The notes: generated by a model from the letters alone, not told the origin. A DNA stretch of 64,000 bases from an uncultured Bacteroidia bacterium (GCA_902791865.1 CADAXK010000001.1:62001-126000); one strand, 5' to 3'. Numbered from the stretch's first letter, positions 1-8,009 are shown. Translations and numbers: made by a program.

Positions 1-588
1 ATTGTCAAGAGCGACATTTCCTTCAACTTGTTCGGGAGCGGCATAACGGGCAGTGCCAGCTGGTTGTTTCAAAATGGCGTGAGAATCTGTATCTGAAAAG
101 CCAAAGTCGATTATTTTTACATTGTTGCCATTGCGGGTAATAAGGATATTGCTCGGCTTTATGTCACGATGTAGAACCTGCAATCCGTGAAAATACGACA
201 TCGCCGACAATATTTCCCCAATCACCTTCATCACGATACTGGAAGATGGCTTTGTCTTGAGAAAATCTGCCAATGTAACACCATCTATGCATTCCATAAC
301 AATGCAGTCGCCTGCAATCGCATCATACTCCTTGCCGTAAATAGTGACAATGTTGGGATGCGAAAGCATCATGCCAAGTTCGAACTCTTTGTCGAGCAGA
401 TTGCGGTAGATTGGATTCGAGGAAAATTCAGGCTTCAATCCCTTCAGCACAAACCATTTGCCATAACGCTTCGCACGGAATAGCCTGTTGAACCCACCAC
501 AAGGCATTTCAACATAATCGGCAAACACATCAGTTCCGCCACTGACAATCGGTTTGTTTACAAATCCCGAATCAGAACTTTGGTCCAT
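1..588 (-). CDS. Serine/threonine protein kinase, 3' end cut by window
   Basis: Eukaryotic-like protein kinase, first 196 residues; the C-terminal part lies beyond base 1. Visible kinase parts: a lysine in VLKG (K49, the usual ATP-contacting lysine), a probable helix-C glutamate near E69, the catalytic loop HRDIKPSN (140-147), the metal-binding DFG (161-163) and an APE motif (184-186). The usual GxGxxG loop is replaced by a CGGFNRL stretch (30-36), so the nucleotide loop is atypical although the catalytic residues are kept. The ATG at 588 is chosen because an exact -7 box lies 30 bases upstream. Substrates are unknown; the missing C-terminus would show whether it carries a sensor or membrane segment. 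Confidence 0.9.
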   Translation of the reverse strand, partial: MDQSSDSGFVNKPIVSGGTDVFADYVEMPCGGFNRLFRAKRYGKWFVLKGLKPEFSSNPIYRNLLDKEFELGMMLSHPNIVTIYGKEYDAIAGDCIVMECIDGVTLADFLKTKPSSSIVMKVIGEILSAMSYFHGLQVLHRDIKPSNILITRNGNNVKIIDFGFSDTDSHAILKQPAGTARYAAPEQVEGNVALDN

Positions 589-618
589 AAATTCAATGTC
601 AAATCTTTAGTGCATCGG

Positions 619-626
619 CAAAATTA
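619..626 (-). promoter_or_regulatory. -7 box TAATTTTG before kinase gene
   Basis: Exact match to the Bacteroidota TAnnTTTG box on the minus strand, 30 bases before the ATG at 588. Confidence 0.55.
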
Positions 627-734
627 AATAAAATTTGGAAGGAAACGCCCGACTAATACTGTCAACAGATGCAGCATTTCTATGCTCTATAACAAAACCC
701 TAATAACCAATAAGTTACAAACAACAATTTCATC

Positions 735-798
735 CACTTGGGAACTTGGCTCATTTTCACTTGGGAACTTGGACGGATTTTGCTTGGGAAGTTGGACG
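735..798. repeat. 23-bp tandem repeat array, downstream copy (3 units)
   Basis: Three units with a strict 23-base period, each carrying the core CTTGGGAAsTTGG; the cores start at 737, 760 and 783. The third unit matches for 18 bases (to 798) and then diverges. The first unit is identical over all 23 bases to the third unit of the larger array at 2152-2289. The array ends 7 bases before the stop codon of the ATPase gene at 806. The stretch 627-734 before it holds nothing else I recognise. Confidence 0.95.
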
Positions 799-805
799 AC
801 CTCCA

Positions 806-2083
806 CTAATCTTTCAAGCAGCCGATTGGAACAACAAGGACTCCATCGTCCCTACGGTATGGGAAATTCCCCACTCCAGTCAGCACCATCATAAACGACG
901 GTGATTTCATACGGGTAGTATCAATTTCATCTGCAAGCTTTTTCAGCGAATTTGCTCCCTCTTCAATTAAATCGTCGCCACCCAGCTTGATTTCAATAAG
1001 TCCGTACGAGCCATTTCTAAGATGCAGAATCGCATCGCATTCCAAACCTTTCTTGTCGCGGTAGTGATATACTTGCCCGTCAAGCGCATCGGCATACACA
1101 CGAAGGTCGCGCACTGCAAGCGTCTCGAAAAGAAGTCCCATAGTGCTCAGGTCGTTAATAAGGTCGTTGGGACTTGCGCCCAAGGCTGATGTCGCTATGG
1201 CAGAATCGATAAAGTAACGGTTGTCGCTCGTGCGCAAAGCGGTCTTGCTACGCAGGTTTGGATTCCACGCTGGCATATCTTCAATGACAAAAATCTTTTT
1301 CAGCGCATTTATGTAGTCATACACCGTATTGTCCGACAAGGAACTGGCCTCGTTTGCCTTCATATCGGCAAGTATTGTACCTATGGTAGCCATTGTCCCC
1401 TGATGACGGGCATACGAGCGCATAAGCAGCCGTACCCGTTGCGGATTGCGCTCAACATTGTCAACGCGCGAGATATCGCTGTCGCATACTAAATCATAAT
1501 AATCGTAAGCCTGTGCTAAAGCATCCTTTTCCTTCAAATCCAGTGCGCCAGGCCAACCACCCCGGCAAATAAGGAATGCCAGCCTGCTTATATCTATATT
1601 GCTGCTGCCGTTAAGCGGCAACTGCGGATTTTCGAACAGCTCCCTAAAACTGACATCACCAGAAGAATCCTGCGACTCGTACAGCGACATTGTCCGCATC
1701 TTCAATTTTGAAAAACGGCCTGTCCCTGAATGGAATATCTCATCGGCAGAAGGCGGAACACTACTACCTGTCAAAATGAAATGCCCGTATCCGCCTCGCT
1801 GGTCAACCTCGAAGCGAACGCTGTCCCACAACGAAGGAGCAATCTGCCATTCGTCAATCAGACGCGGATTGTCGCCCTTTAAAAGATGCTGCACATTGAC
1901 TTTTGCCGCCTGAAGATTCTGCTGCCTTGTCATAGGGTCGGCCATATAGAGGACGCTCTTAGCCTGCTGAGCAGCGGTAGTTGTCTTGCCGCACCACTTT
2001 GGTCCTTCTATCAGAACGGCACCTTTTCTTCTCAGCCTTTCTGCCAACATATAATCCGCAATTCTATGTCTATAAGCACTCAT
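806..2083 (-). CDS. ATP-binding protein with DUF4143 domain
   Basis: AAA-type P-loop ATPase of the large family joined to DUF4143, 425 aa, a normal full length. Residues 27-34 (GPKWCGKT) form the Walker A motif, RLIDEWQ near residue 75 is the Walker B region, and LTGSS follows as a sensor-like strand. The C-terminal half is the DUF4143 part, with a restriction-endonuclease-like pattern (ECDAILHL, then LIEIKLG). The family is common and multi-copy in Bacteroidota; its physiological job is not established. The gene stands alone between two arrays of the same 23-bp repeat, with its own promoter box. No frameshift or missing motif is seen. I would not call it a transposase. Confidence 0.93.
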   Translation of the reverse strand: MSAYRHRIADYMLAERLRRKGAVLIEGPKWCGKTTTAAQQAKSVLYMADPMTRQQNLQAAKVNVQHLLKGDNPRLIDEWQIAPSLWDSVRFEVDQRGGYGHFILTGSSVPPSADEIFHSGTGRFSKLKMRTMSLYESQDSSGDVSFRELFENPQLPLNGSSNIDISRLAFLICRGGWPGALDLKEKDALAQAYDYYDLVCDSDISRVDNVERNPQRVRLLMRSYARHQGTMATIGTILADMKANEASSLSDNTVYDYINALKKIFVIEDMPAWNPNLRSKTALRTSDNRYFIDSAIATSALGASPNDLINDLSTMGLLFETLAVRDLRVYADALDGQVYHYRDKKGLECDAILHLRNGSYGLIEIKLGGDDLIEEGANSLKKLADEIDTTRMKSPSFMMVLTGVGNFPYRRDDGVLVVPIGCLKD

Positions 2084-2107
2084 AAAACAGCATATTTAAA
2101 ATCACTG

Positions 2108-2115
2108 CAAAGATA
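2108..2115 (-). promoter_or_regulatory. -7 box TATCTTTG before DUF4143 ATPase gene
   Basis: Exact TAnnTTTG match on the minus strand, 24 bases before the ATG at 2083. The six-unit repeat array begins 36 bases further upstream, in the position of an upstream regulatory region. Confidence 0.6.
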
Positions 2116-2151
2116 CTGCATATAAATGAGTTATACAAATTTATTTTTACT

Positions 2152-2289
2152 CACTTGGGAACTTGGACGATTTTCACTTGGGAACTTGACTTATTTTCAC
2201 TTGGGAACTTGGCTCATTTTTGCTTGGGAACTTGGACGGATTTTGCTTGGGAAGTTGGACGGATTTTGCTTGGGAAGTTGGACGGATTT
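2152..2289. repeat. 23-bp tandem repeat array, upstream copy (6 units)
   Basis: Six uninterrupted units of exactly 23 bases (2152, 2175, 2198, 2221, 2244, 2267). Units 1-3 begin CACTTGGGAA and units 4-6 begin TGCTTGGGAA; units 5 and 6 are identical. Units 3-4-5 occur in the same order and orientation in the array at 735-798. There are no spacers, so it is not a CRISPR. Because 23 is not a multiple of three, apparent reading frames through it are artefacts. Confidence 0.96.
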
Positions 2290-2375
2290 TTTCATAACAT
2301 ATTTGTACATACACAAAAAAGAAATGCAATGTATCGTGTCGCTACAAATGCCATATATCCATTAACAAATCGAGG

Positions 2376-2412
2376 CAAAAAAAGTCGGCAGATTTCTCCG
2401 CCGACCAACTTT
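2376..2412 (-). terminator. Rho-independent terminator of the lipoprotein operon
   Basis: Stem GTCGGC (2384-2389) with GCCGAC (2400-2405). The A-run just before it on the plus strand is read as a U-tract on the minus strand. It lies about 50 bases beyond the stop codon at 2459. Confidence 0.75.
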
Positions 2413-2458
2413 TAAAACATAAATAATACTACTCTATATGAAGATTTTAGTATTCTGA

Positions 2459-2902
2459 TTAATACCCCAAGTCCTTGTAGGCATCCATAGTACTCTTGGC
2501 TGCATCCATGGCATCCTTGTAGGCGTCCATAGCATCGTCAATGTTGCCACTTTCGGCAGCCTTGGCAGCCTTGCTTGCAGCATCTGCGCTCTTCTTCGAC
2601 GCATCAAGAGCTTTCTGGTAGTTCTCATCATCGGTAACTTTCTTCGCCTCTTCGTAAGCCTCGTTATAAATATCTTCGGCTTCCTTCATCGCATCAGAAT
2701 AAATATCCTCAGCCTCTTCCATTGCATCACCGTAGATGTCTGTTGCATCATTTTCGGCATCATATACCGATACGCTCGTCATTTTCTTCTCATCTACATC
2801 TTTCGATGTTATTGGCGAAGTTGATGATTTGTCGCTTGAACCACAGGACTGCAAACCTAACGCGAAAGCGAACGCAATTATTACTAAAATAACATTTTTC
2901 AT
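2459..2902 (-). CDS. Ala/Glu-rich repeat lipoprotein
   Basis: Predicted lipoprotein of 147 aa: hydrophobic signal, lipobox LQSC with the lipidated cysteine at residue 20. The mature part is almost wholly helical and charged. An 11-residue period (DIYxDAMxEAE) recurs about four times in the middle, and DAMDAYKDAMDAA follows near the end, a pattern expected of a coiled coil or amphipathic helix. No enzymatic motif is visible. It is the last gene of a run of four in one direction (4218 to 2459) with gaps of about 28-41 bases, closed by the terminator at 2376-2412. Function unknown; a periplasmic structural role is inference only. Confidence 0.8.
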   Translation of the reverse strand: MKNVILVIIAFAFALGLQSCGSSDKSSTSPITSKDVDEKKMTSVSVYDAENDATDIYGDAMEEAEDIYSDAMKEAEDIYNEAYEEAKKVTDDENYQKALDASKKSADAASKAAKAAESGNIDDAMDAYKDAMDAAKSTMDAYKDLGY

Positions 2903-2943
2903 TTTACTTATAATTAAAAATCAAATTCATTTGTATATAGCAT

Positions 2944-3369
2944 TTACCATATAACAAATTCTACATACCACTTTTCATCGAATTTCTTCACGCTCAATTT
3001 TTCTCTATCAGTATCTCCATCACCATAAGTCACTTCAAGTTTGGCTCTTGCCTTATTTTCTTTCTTTTCTACTTCTACAATTTCAATATTCTTTATTCCA
3101 TCCTTTTTGCCAATCTTTTTGTCGTATTTTTCCTGAATCTTATTCATATATTCTTGGATTTCTTCTTCAAATTCCTTTAATCCATCCTCGGGAATACCTT
3201 TCATAGCTACAGCATAATCATAAGAACACTTGTAAGCTTCCTTAGCATCACCTTTCTTCATAAGTTTGCAATAATTCTTCACTGCTGCTTCCGGTGACGA
3301 TGTTGATGAACACGATGACATTCCAAATGCCATAGCAATAACTGCCAATACAATAACTAATTTCTTCAT
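2944..3369 (-). CDS. DUF4878-like lipoprotein
   Basis: Predicted lipoprotein of 141 aa with lipobox MSSC (C20). The start of the mature part (SPEAAVKNYCKLMKKGD, then AYKCSYDY) has the look of the DUF4878/NTF2-like lipoprotein fold: a helix that counts residues available for the domain, then a long charged helix, then three beta strands ending VKKFDEKWYVEF. It is a diverged paralogue of the gene at 3408-3827: same layout, same TYGxGxxxxE strand, same final W[YF] strand. Such proteins are usually periplasm-facing; no ligand is known. Part of the four-gene operon. Confidence 0.78.
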   Translation of the reverse strand: MKKLVIVLAVIAMAFGMSSCSSTSSPEAAVKNYCKLMKKGDAKEAYKCSYDYAVAMKGIPEDGLKEFEEEIQEYMNKIQEKYDKKIGKKDGIKNIEIVEVEKKENKARAKLEVTYGDGDTDREKLSVKKFDEKWYVEFVIW

Positions 3370-3407
3370 TTTACTTAAATTTTTAAATTAAACATTCTTT
3401 TACATTA

Positions 3408-3827
3408 TTACTTAATAAACCAATTATCTTCGACCTTTTTCAAGGTTTCTGTTTTGACTTCTTCTTCTCCGTTTCCATATGTAATCTTAACATCTATGGT
3501 TGCATCCTCACCATTAACAACTTCATTACTGAAAACATAATCAGTTATTCCATCTTTTTCTTTCATAGCTTCTTTAAGCTTATCCGCAGTCATATCTAGC
3601 ATTGCATTCATTTCTTCCTTTTCTTCTTCTGTCATTTCTTTATTGTAATCATAGGTGCTTTGTACCGCAGCCTTAAAATCACCATCTGCCAGCAATCCAT
3701 AATAAGCATCTGCAGCCAATTCAACATCACTGCGTTTTTCTTCCAGTTCTTCCTTTGCTCCACCACATGACGAAAGTGACAATGAGAAAACCAGCACACT
3801 CACTAATAATAAAAAATTCTGTTTCAT
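3408..3827 (-). CDS. DUF4878-like lipoprotein, paralogue
   Basis: Predicted lipoprotein of 139 aa, lipobox LSSC (C21). After the lipid anchor come AADAYYGLLADGDFKAAV, an acidic helix rich in Met and Glu (MTEEEKEEMNAMLDM), then strands DVKITYGNGEEE and VEDNWFIK. Layout and strand motifs match the adjacent lipoprotein at 2944-3369, so the pair probably arose by tandem duplication. Gap to the next gene is 38 bases with no terminator, so the two are likely on one transcript. Function unknown. Confidence 0.78.
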   Translation of the reverse strand: MKQNFLLLVSVLVFSLSLSSCGGAKEELEEKRSDVELAADAYYGLLADGDFKAAVQSTYDYNKEMTEEEKEEMNAMLDMTADKLKEAMKEKDGITDYVFSNEVVNGEDATIDVKITYGNGEEEVKTETLKKVEDNWFIK

Positions 3828-3855
3828 CTTATTAAAATTTAAATTAATACTAAAA

Positions 3856-4218
3856 TTACATTTCTTGATTCTTCGCTTTCTTCTTTGTAACCATTGAATA
3901 GATTATCAGCACAACTGTAAGTGCGCCATAAACCCAAACGCCAATACCTGGTCCGCCTTCCGGCAGTATAAAATAGCAAAGTCCCCACGCAAACGGGATA
4001 AGCATAAGCCAAGCTGCAAGCACACGCAACTTGCCCACAAGATTTGCCACAATGCAAAGCAAAGGGAATACCATCCATACAATCGCAAATACTGTCATGT
4101 CGTGCTTAAAACAATCAAACAATGCTATTCCCTCTCCCAAATCAACCAATGGAAGGAAAATCAGCAGTACCAAAGCCACCAAAGCGATACATGCTCCAAT
4201 AATGTTTTGTTTCTTCAT
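3856..4218 (-). CDS. Small four-helix inner membrane protein
   Basis: Unrecognised membrane protein of 120 aa. Four hydrophobic segments can be seen: roughly residues 7-27, 42-62, 66-84 and 92-110, followed by a lysine-rich tail (KKKAKNQEM) that should stay in the cytoplasm. Probable first gene of the four-gene operon running down to 2459; the other three encode lipoproteins. No motif for transport or catalysis. A near match to the -7 box (TTCCTTTG, about 4280) lies upstream but is not exact. Confidence 0.7.
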   Translation of the reverse strand: MKKQNIIGACIALVALVLLIFLPLVDLGEGIALFDCFKHDMTVFAIVWMVFPLLCIVANLVGKLRVLAAWLMLIPFAWGLCYFILPEGGPGIGVWVYGALTVVLIIYSMVTKKKAKNQEM

Positions 4219-4453
4219 TTTACCTAAAATTTAAATTAATACTATTTTGTCCAATTTCATTCGTTGACCGAATCACACCGCAAAGGAATATAAAAAAAAT
4301 CTGATTCCATTGGTTCTTGTTGGTTCTTGTTTATACCTATGATAAAACGAGTTTTTCACATACAACTAAACAGTATGCTTTGGGGGCAATAATGTTGCTA
4401 ACCACACCAAAATAAGAACCAACAAGAATCTTGTCCATAACAATGCAATGCCA

Positions 4454-4461
4454 TAACTTTG
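4454..4461 (+). promoter_or_regulatory. -7 box TAACTTTG, sets start at 4488
   Basis: Exact box 26 bases before the ATG at 4488. It lies inside the longer reading frame that begins at 4431, so the upstream ATG codons would be at or before the transcription start; 4488 is therefore preferred. A TTG at 4431-4433 is placed about right for the -33 element. Confidence 0.65.
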
Positions 4462-4487
4462 CCATCGAAAATAAAACGACGAATGCG

Positions 4488-5060
4488 ATGAATAAAAATT
4501 GCCCCGAAATACTACAGTTGCGCCGCGACATTGAGCTGTCTGTGCAACGCAACATAAACACACCTGCCGACTTCGAATTCCTGTCGGGCGTAATATGGGA
4601 ACGCACAAAAACCGCAATAAGCACATCGACGCTAAAACGACTATGGGGCTACATCGACGGAGCTGACAACACAAGGCAATGCACCTTGGAACTACTGTCG
4701 AAAACACTAGGATACAAAAGCTGGAAAGAATATACAGAGCATCTTGTCGAGACAAATCCTAACCAGTCGGATTTCCTAACGCAAAACAAGCACATCTGCT
4801 CCGACGACCTCTCGATAGGTGATACACTGGAAATGAAATGGATGCCAAACAGGGAATGTTCTATAAAATACCTAGGTAAATACAAATTCTTAATCGAAAA
4901 AGCCATAAACACGAAACTGAGTGAAGGCGATACATTTAACTGCCGCTTTTTTATAGTAGGTCAACCGCTATACATCGACAACCTGATTCATAACAATGAA
5001 ATGCCCACAGCTTACGTCATTGGCAAGCGCGACGGACTGACAAGCATAGAAAAAATGTAG
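4488..5060 (+). CDS. Two-domain Bacteroidales protein of unknown function
   Basis: 190 aa cytoplasmic protein, no signal peptide. Residues about 5-75 form an N-terminal module with FEFLSGVIWERT, STSTLKRLWGY and LGYKSWKEY; I know this pattern from many unnamed Bacteroidales proteins, where it precedes varied C-terminal parts. Residues about 100-190 look like a small beta-barrel (LSIGDTLEMKWMPNRECSIKYLG, read as two short motifs LSIGDTLEMKW and CSIKYLG) ending with AYVIGKRDG. The helical N-part could bind nucleic acid or partner proteins, but that is a guess. Gene stands alone with its own promoter box. Confidence 0.72.
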   Translation: MNKNCPEILQLRRDIELSVQRNINTPADFEFLSGVIWERTKTAISTSTLKRLWGYIDGADNTRQCTLELLSKTLGYKSWKEYTEHLVETNPNQSDFLTQNKHICSDDLSIGDTLEMKWMPNRECSIKYLGKYKFLIEKAINTKLSEGDTFNCRFFIVGQPLYIDNLIHNNEMPTAYVIGKRDGLTSIEKM

Positions 5061-5210
5061 GCATAGCATATAACAGCCTGCATTACAACATGTCATCTAC
5101 CCCATCGCCAATCTCTTGTAAGTCCATTGATTTATATATGTTTTCGGCCTCTTAGACAAAATTCGTATCAAGGATCTGCTATAGAAATATCTTACGTAGA
5201 AAATAGAAAA

Positions 5211-5240
5211 ACAAAAAAGGCGGACAATTGTCCGCCTTAT
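5211..5240 (-). terminator. Terminator of the POT transporter gene
   Basis: Perfect 22-base palindrome (5217-5238; GGCGGAC/GTCCGCC stem) with an A-run at 5213-5218 that becomes the U-tract on the minus strand. It ends 24 bases beyond the stop at 5264. Confidence 0.85.
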
Positions 5241-5263
5241 CGTATTTAGCAAATTCGTACCAA

Positions 5264-6928
5264 TTACTTTGCAACTCTTTCGAGCCACTTAACCATACCG
5301 AACATAACTGCCATTGAAATTACGCAAACTATTGCGAATACCAACCAGCAGTACTGTATTGGCCATGCATTGTACATGAGAGGACCAATCCACAGGAAGA
5401 TATTTCCTACTGCGGTAGCACCAAGCCACAAGCCCTGGCAGAGACCTACCATGTGACGCGGAGCAACCTTCGATACAAATGAAAGTCCCAATGGAGAAAT
5501 GAAAAGTTCGGCAACTGTAAGGAAGAAATAAGTAACAATGAGTACCCAAGGACCTAACTTAACCGGGTCTAACAACGCTCTGAAACTTTCTGCTGATGGA
5601 TAATTGTTTACAAACGAAAGAACCATCAAGAACAAGTATGCACATGCTGCGATACCCATACCGATTCCGATTTTCTTAGGTGTCGATATTGCTTTGCCCT
5701 TGCGTGTCAATGCTGCGAAAGCAATCATTATAATAGGTGTAAGCACAATTACGAAGAATGGGTTAAGTGCCTGCCAGATTTCTGGAGCGACAGCCTCGGA
5801 GCTTACGAAGTCGCGAGCGAAGAACGACAGCGACTGTCCGTTCTGGTGGAATGAGAACCAGAAGAAGATTGCGATACCGAGAACTGCGAACAAAGCAGCC
5901 ATACGCTGTTTGATTTCCTTTGCCATTGCAGCCTTTTCTTCTGCTGTATATTCAACAACCTTTGCAGTGTCTTTCTTTGCTGGTTGCGGGAATTTCTTCT
6001 TGGAAATGAGGAAGATTGTCAACGAGATTGCCATTGCAACAACCGATGCGATAAACGAGAAGTGAATACCTGAGTTGAATACATCGATGTATGACGAGCA
6101 GAATTCGGTAGTACCCTGAACCAACGACGGATCAATAACCGACTGCGACATTGTTGCTGTGAATTTTTCGGTAACATCGCCACCATTGATGACATCGTGG
6201 CAAAGAGCAGGCATATCAGCATTGTAAACAAAATTGTGAATCTTCAACCACCACTCACGAATCAACGGAGCAATAAACGGAGCGATAACACCGCCGATGT
6301 TGATGAACACGTAGAAAATCTGGAAACCGCTGTCGCGTCTTTCCTTAGCTTCTGCCAATGCCTCTGGGCTTTTCTTTGCAGCTTCAGCTTCGAAGTTGTC
6401 GTACATCTTGCCTACCAAAGCCTGAAGGTTGCCCTTGAACAAACCGTTGCCGAATGCAATCAAAAGCAAAGAGATGCAAGTTACGATAAGGATTGTCCAC
6501 CATGCGCCACCGCCATCAACGATAAATCCGTTTGCATCTGTTCCGAACAGAGGAATAGACAAAGCAACATAACCCAATGCCATCACAATGAGACCCCACT
6601 GGATAGTACGGTTGTAGTTCTGCGTCTTGTCGGCAATTATACCACCTACCAAGCTCAATATGTAAATGAGGCAGTAGAATACCGAATAGATTGCGCCAGC
6701 CTGAGCATCGGACAAACCGAACTTCGACACGATGAACAACGCAAGAACGGCATTCATAATATAGTATCCGAAGCGTTCTCCCATGTTGCTAAGTGCAGCT
6801 GCTATCAATCCTTTCGGATGATGCCTCAGTGCTGTAATTACATAATAAACCAAGAATGGAAGCACTACTATTATTACTCCCAATAGAAACACCAATGTGC
6901 GGTGTTCAGTAAAAAACTCTTGAAACAT
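5264..6928 (-). CDS. Proton-dependent oligopeptide transporter (POT/PTR2 family)
   Basis: Major-facilitator peptide:proton symporter, 554 aa, with about 14 hydrophobic segments. Family marks: the first-helix motif GERFGYY (about residue 50), the PTR2 region with GGIIADK and NYNRTIQ (about 95-108) and FYVFINIGGVIAP (about 205-217). The C-terminal half carries FISPLGLSFVSKVAPRHMVG and QGLWLGATAVGN, also typical. A long loop near 225-285 between helices 6 and 7 is common in Bacteroidota members. It would import di- and tripeptides using the proton gradient, a sensible partner to the secreted proteases in this window, though no direct link exists. Single-gene unit with its own box and terminator. 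Confidence 0.95.
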   Translation of the reverse strand: MFQEFFTEHRTLVFLLGVIIVVLPFLVYYVITALRHHPKGLIAAALSNMGERFGYYIMNAVLALFIVSKFGLSDAQAGAIYSVFYCLIYILSLVGGIIADKTQNYNRTIQWGLIVMALGYVALSIPLFGTDANGFIVDGGGAWWTILIVTCISLLLIAFGNGLFKGNLQALVGKMYDNFEAEAAKKSPEALAEAKERRDSGFQIFYVFINIGGVIAPFIAPLIREWWLKIHNFVYNADMPALCHDVINGGDVTEKFTATMSQSVIDPSLVQGTTEFCSSYIDVFNSGIHFSFIASVVAMAISLTIFLISKKKFPQPAKKDTAKVVEYTAEEKAAMAKEIKQRMAALFAVLGIAIFFWFSFHQNGQSLSFFARDFVSSEAVAPEIWQALNPFFVIVLTPIIMIAFAALTRKGKAISTPKKIGIGMGIAACAYLFLMVLSFVNNYPSAESFRALLDPVKLGPWVLIVTYFFLTVAELFISPLGLSFVSKVAPRHMVGLCQGLWLGATAVGNIFLWIGPLMYNAWPIQYCWLVFAIVCVISMAVMFGMVKWLERVAK

Positions 6929-6980
6929 ACTTTGTTAATTTAAATTAAACCTATCGGACACCGTCCGCTTTAACAAGAGG

Positions 6981-6988
6981 CAAAGATA
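6981..6988 (-). promoter_or_regulatory. -7 box TATCTTTG before POT gene
   Basis: Exact minus-strand box, 52 bases before the ATG at 6928, giving the longest 5' leader among the boxes found here. Confidence 0.55.
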
Positions 6989-7074
6989 TTACAAAAACCA
7001 ATAAAGCAAAAATTTTTTTCAAAATGCCAAACCGACAAATCGTATTCCCTATCAACGCATAACAAAAAATAAAG

Positions 7075-7082
7075 TAACTTTG
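7075..7082 (+). promoter_or_regulatory. -7 box TAACTTTG, sets start at 7107
   Basis: Exact box 24 bases before ATG 7107. It overlaps the alternative start at 7080, which is therefore unlikely. Confidence 0.65.
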
Positions 7083-7106
7083 CATACGCTTTTATACAAA
7101 AACACA

Positions 7107-8009
7107 ATGAAAGGAATCAGCTTAATACTAGTCGCATTATTGGCACTAACGATGCAGACATCAGCACAAAAACTGGCAGAACATGTAATCCTTATCGGTC
7201 TGGACGGCTGGGCTGCCCACGACCTCGACAATACCCGCAACAACATACCAAACATACGTAGCCTAATAAAAAACGGCAGTTGCAACATGCACAAGCGTTC
7301 GGTTCTGCCTTCCGATTCCGGAGTAAACTGGGCATCGATGTTCATGGGCGTAGGTCCCGAAATGCACGGATACACAACCTGGGATTCAAAAAAACACGAC
7401 CTGCCATCATCCACCACAAACAAAAACGGCATCTTCCCCACCATATTCTCAATCATCCGCGACCAATATCCCAATGCCGAGATAGGATGCACCTTCGAAT
7501 GGGACGGCATAAAGTATGTTATTGACACCCTTGCTATAAGCCACGTACATTTCTTCAGCGAGGGCTGGGAACCTGTTGAAAAGAACTGCGACCACATTGT
7601 AAAGTACATCACAGAAAGCAAGCCTATGTTTTACGCAGCATGCTTCGATGGCCCCGATGGTCCTGGGCACAAATACGGATGGTACTCGGACGGATACTAC
7701 GACTATATGGCTCGTGCCGACAAATGCGTCGGGCGCATAATACAGGCACTAAAAGATGCTGGCATATACGACAATACAATAATCATCGTAACTGGCGACC
7801 ACGGCGGACACGACCATGGACATGGCAGTCTGGCAATGGAAGACATGGAAAGTCCGCTCGTAATATTTGGAAAGAATGTACGACCAGGCTACATGTACGA
7901 CAGCCCAATTGCACAATACGATGTGGCTGCAACCATAGCCTACATACTTGGGATCGAAATGCCAGATGTATGGCGAGGAAAACCAGTAAAACAGGTATTT
8001 ATACGATAA
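7107..8009 (+). CDS. Secreted alkaline phosphatase-superfamily phosphodiesterase
   Basis: 300 aa enzyme of the type I phosphodiesterase/nucleotide pyrophosphatase family, exported by a Sec signal ending near QTSAQ (residue 20). Metal and nucleophile motifs are present in family order: LIGLDGW near the start of the mature protein, the SDSGVNWASMFMG nucleophile region with Ser where many relatives have Thr, FDGPDGPGHKYG, TGDHGGHDHGHG and the closing QYDVAATIAYILG. Likely periplasmic hydrolysis of a phosphodiester or phosphate monoester; the natural substrate cannot be read from sequence. There is no lipobox and no T9SS sorting domain. Stands alone. Confidence 0.9.
   Translation: MKGISLILVALLALTMQTSAQKLAEHVILIGLDGWAAHDLDNTRNNIPNIRSLIKNGSCNMHKRSVLPSDSGVNWASMFMGVGPEMHGYTTWDSKKHDLPSSTTNKNGIFPTIFSIIRDQYPNAEIGCTFEWDGIKYVIDTLAISHVHFFSEGWEPVEKNCDHIVKYITESKPMFYAACFDGPDGPGHKYGWYSDGYYDYMARADKCVGRIIQALKDAGIYDNTIIIVTGDHGGHDHGHGSLAMEDMESPLVIFGKNVRPGYMYDSPIAQYDVAATIAYILGIEMPDVWRGKPVKQVFIR

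Noticed and set aside
682..894. 70-codon frame near the downstream repeat array
   Set aside because: Made of the same repeat plus the antisense end of the ATPase gene.
2152..2289. CRISPR array
   Set aside because: Units are contiguous with no spacers and only 23 bases long; no cas genes in the window.
2126..2415. Two overlapping frames of 79 and 86 codons with WELG/LGSW repeats
   Set aside because: They are the 23-bp tandem repeat read in different frames; no start context, no second-position bias, no gene-like ending.
5097..5288. 63-codon minus-strand frame
   Set aside because: It overlaps the 3' end of the POT gene and runs through that gene's terminator palindrome.
6197..6886. 229-codon plus-strand frame inside the POT gene
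   Set aside because: Antisense shadow of a clearly conserved transporter; the protein has no recognisable fold or start context.
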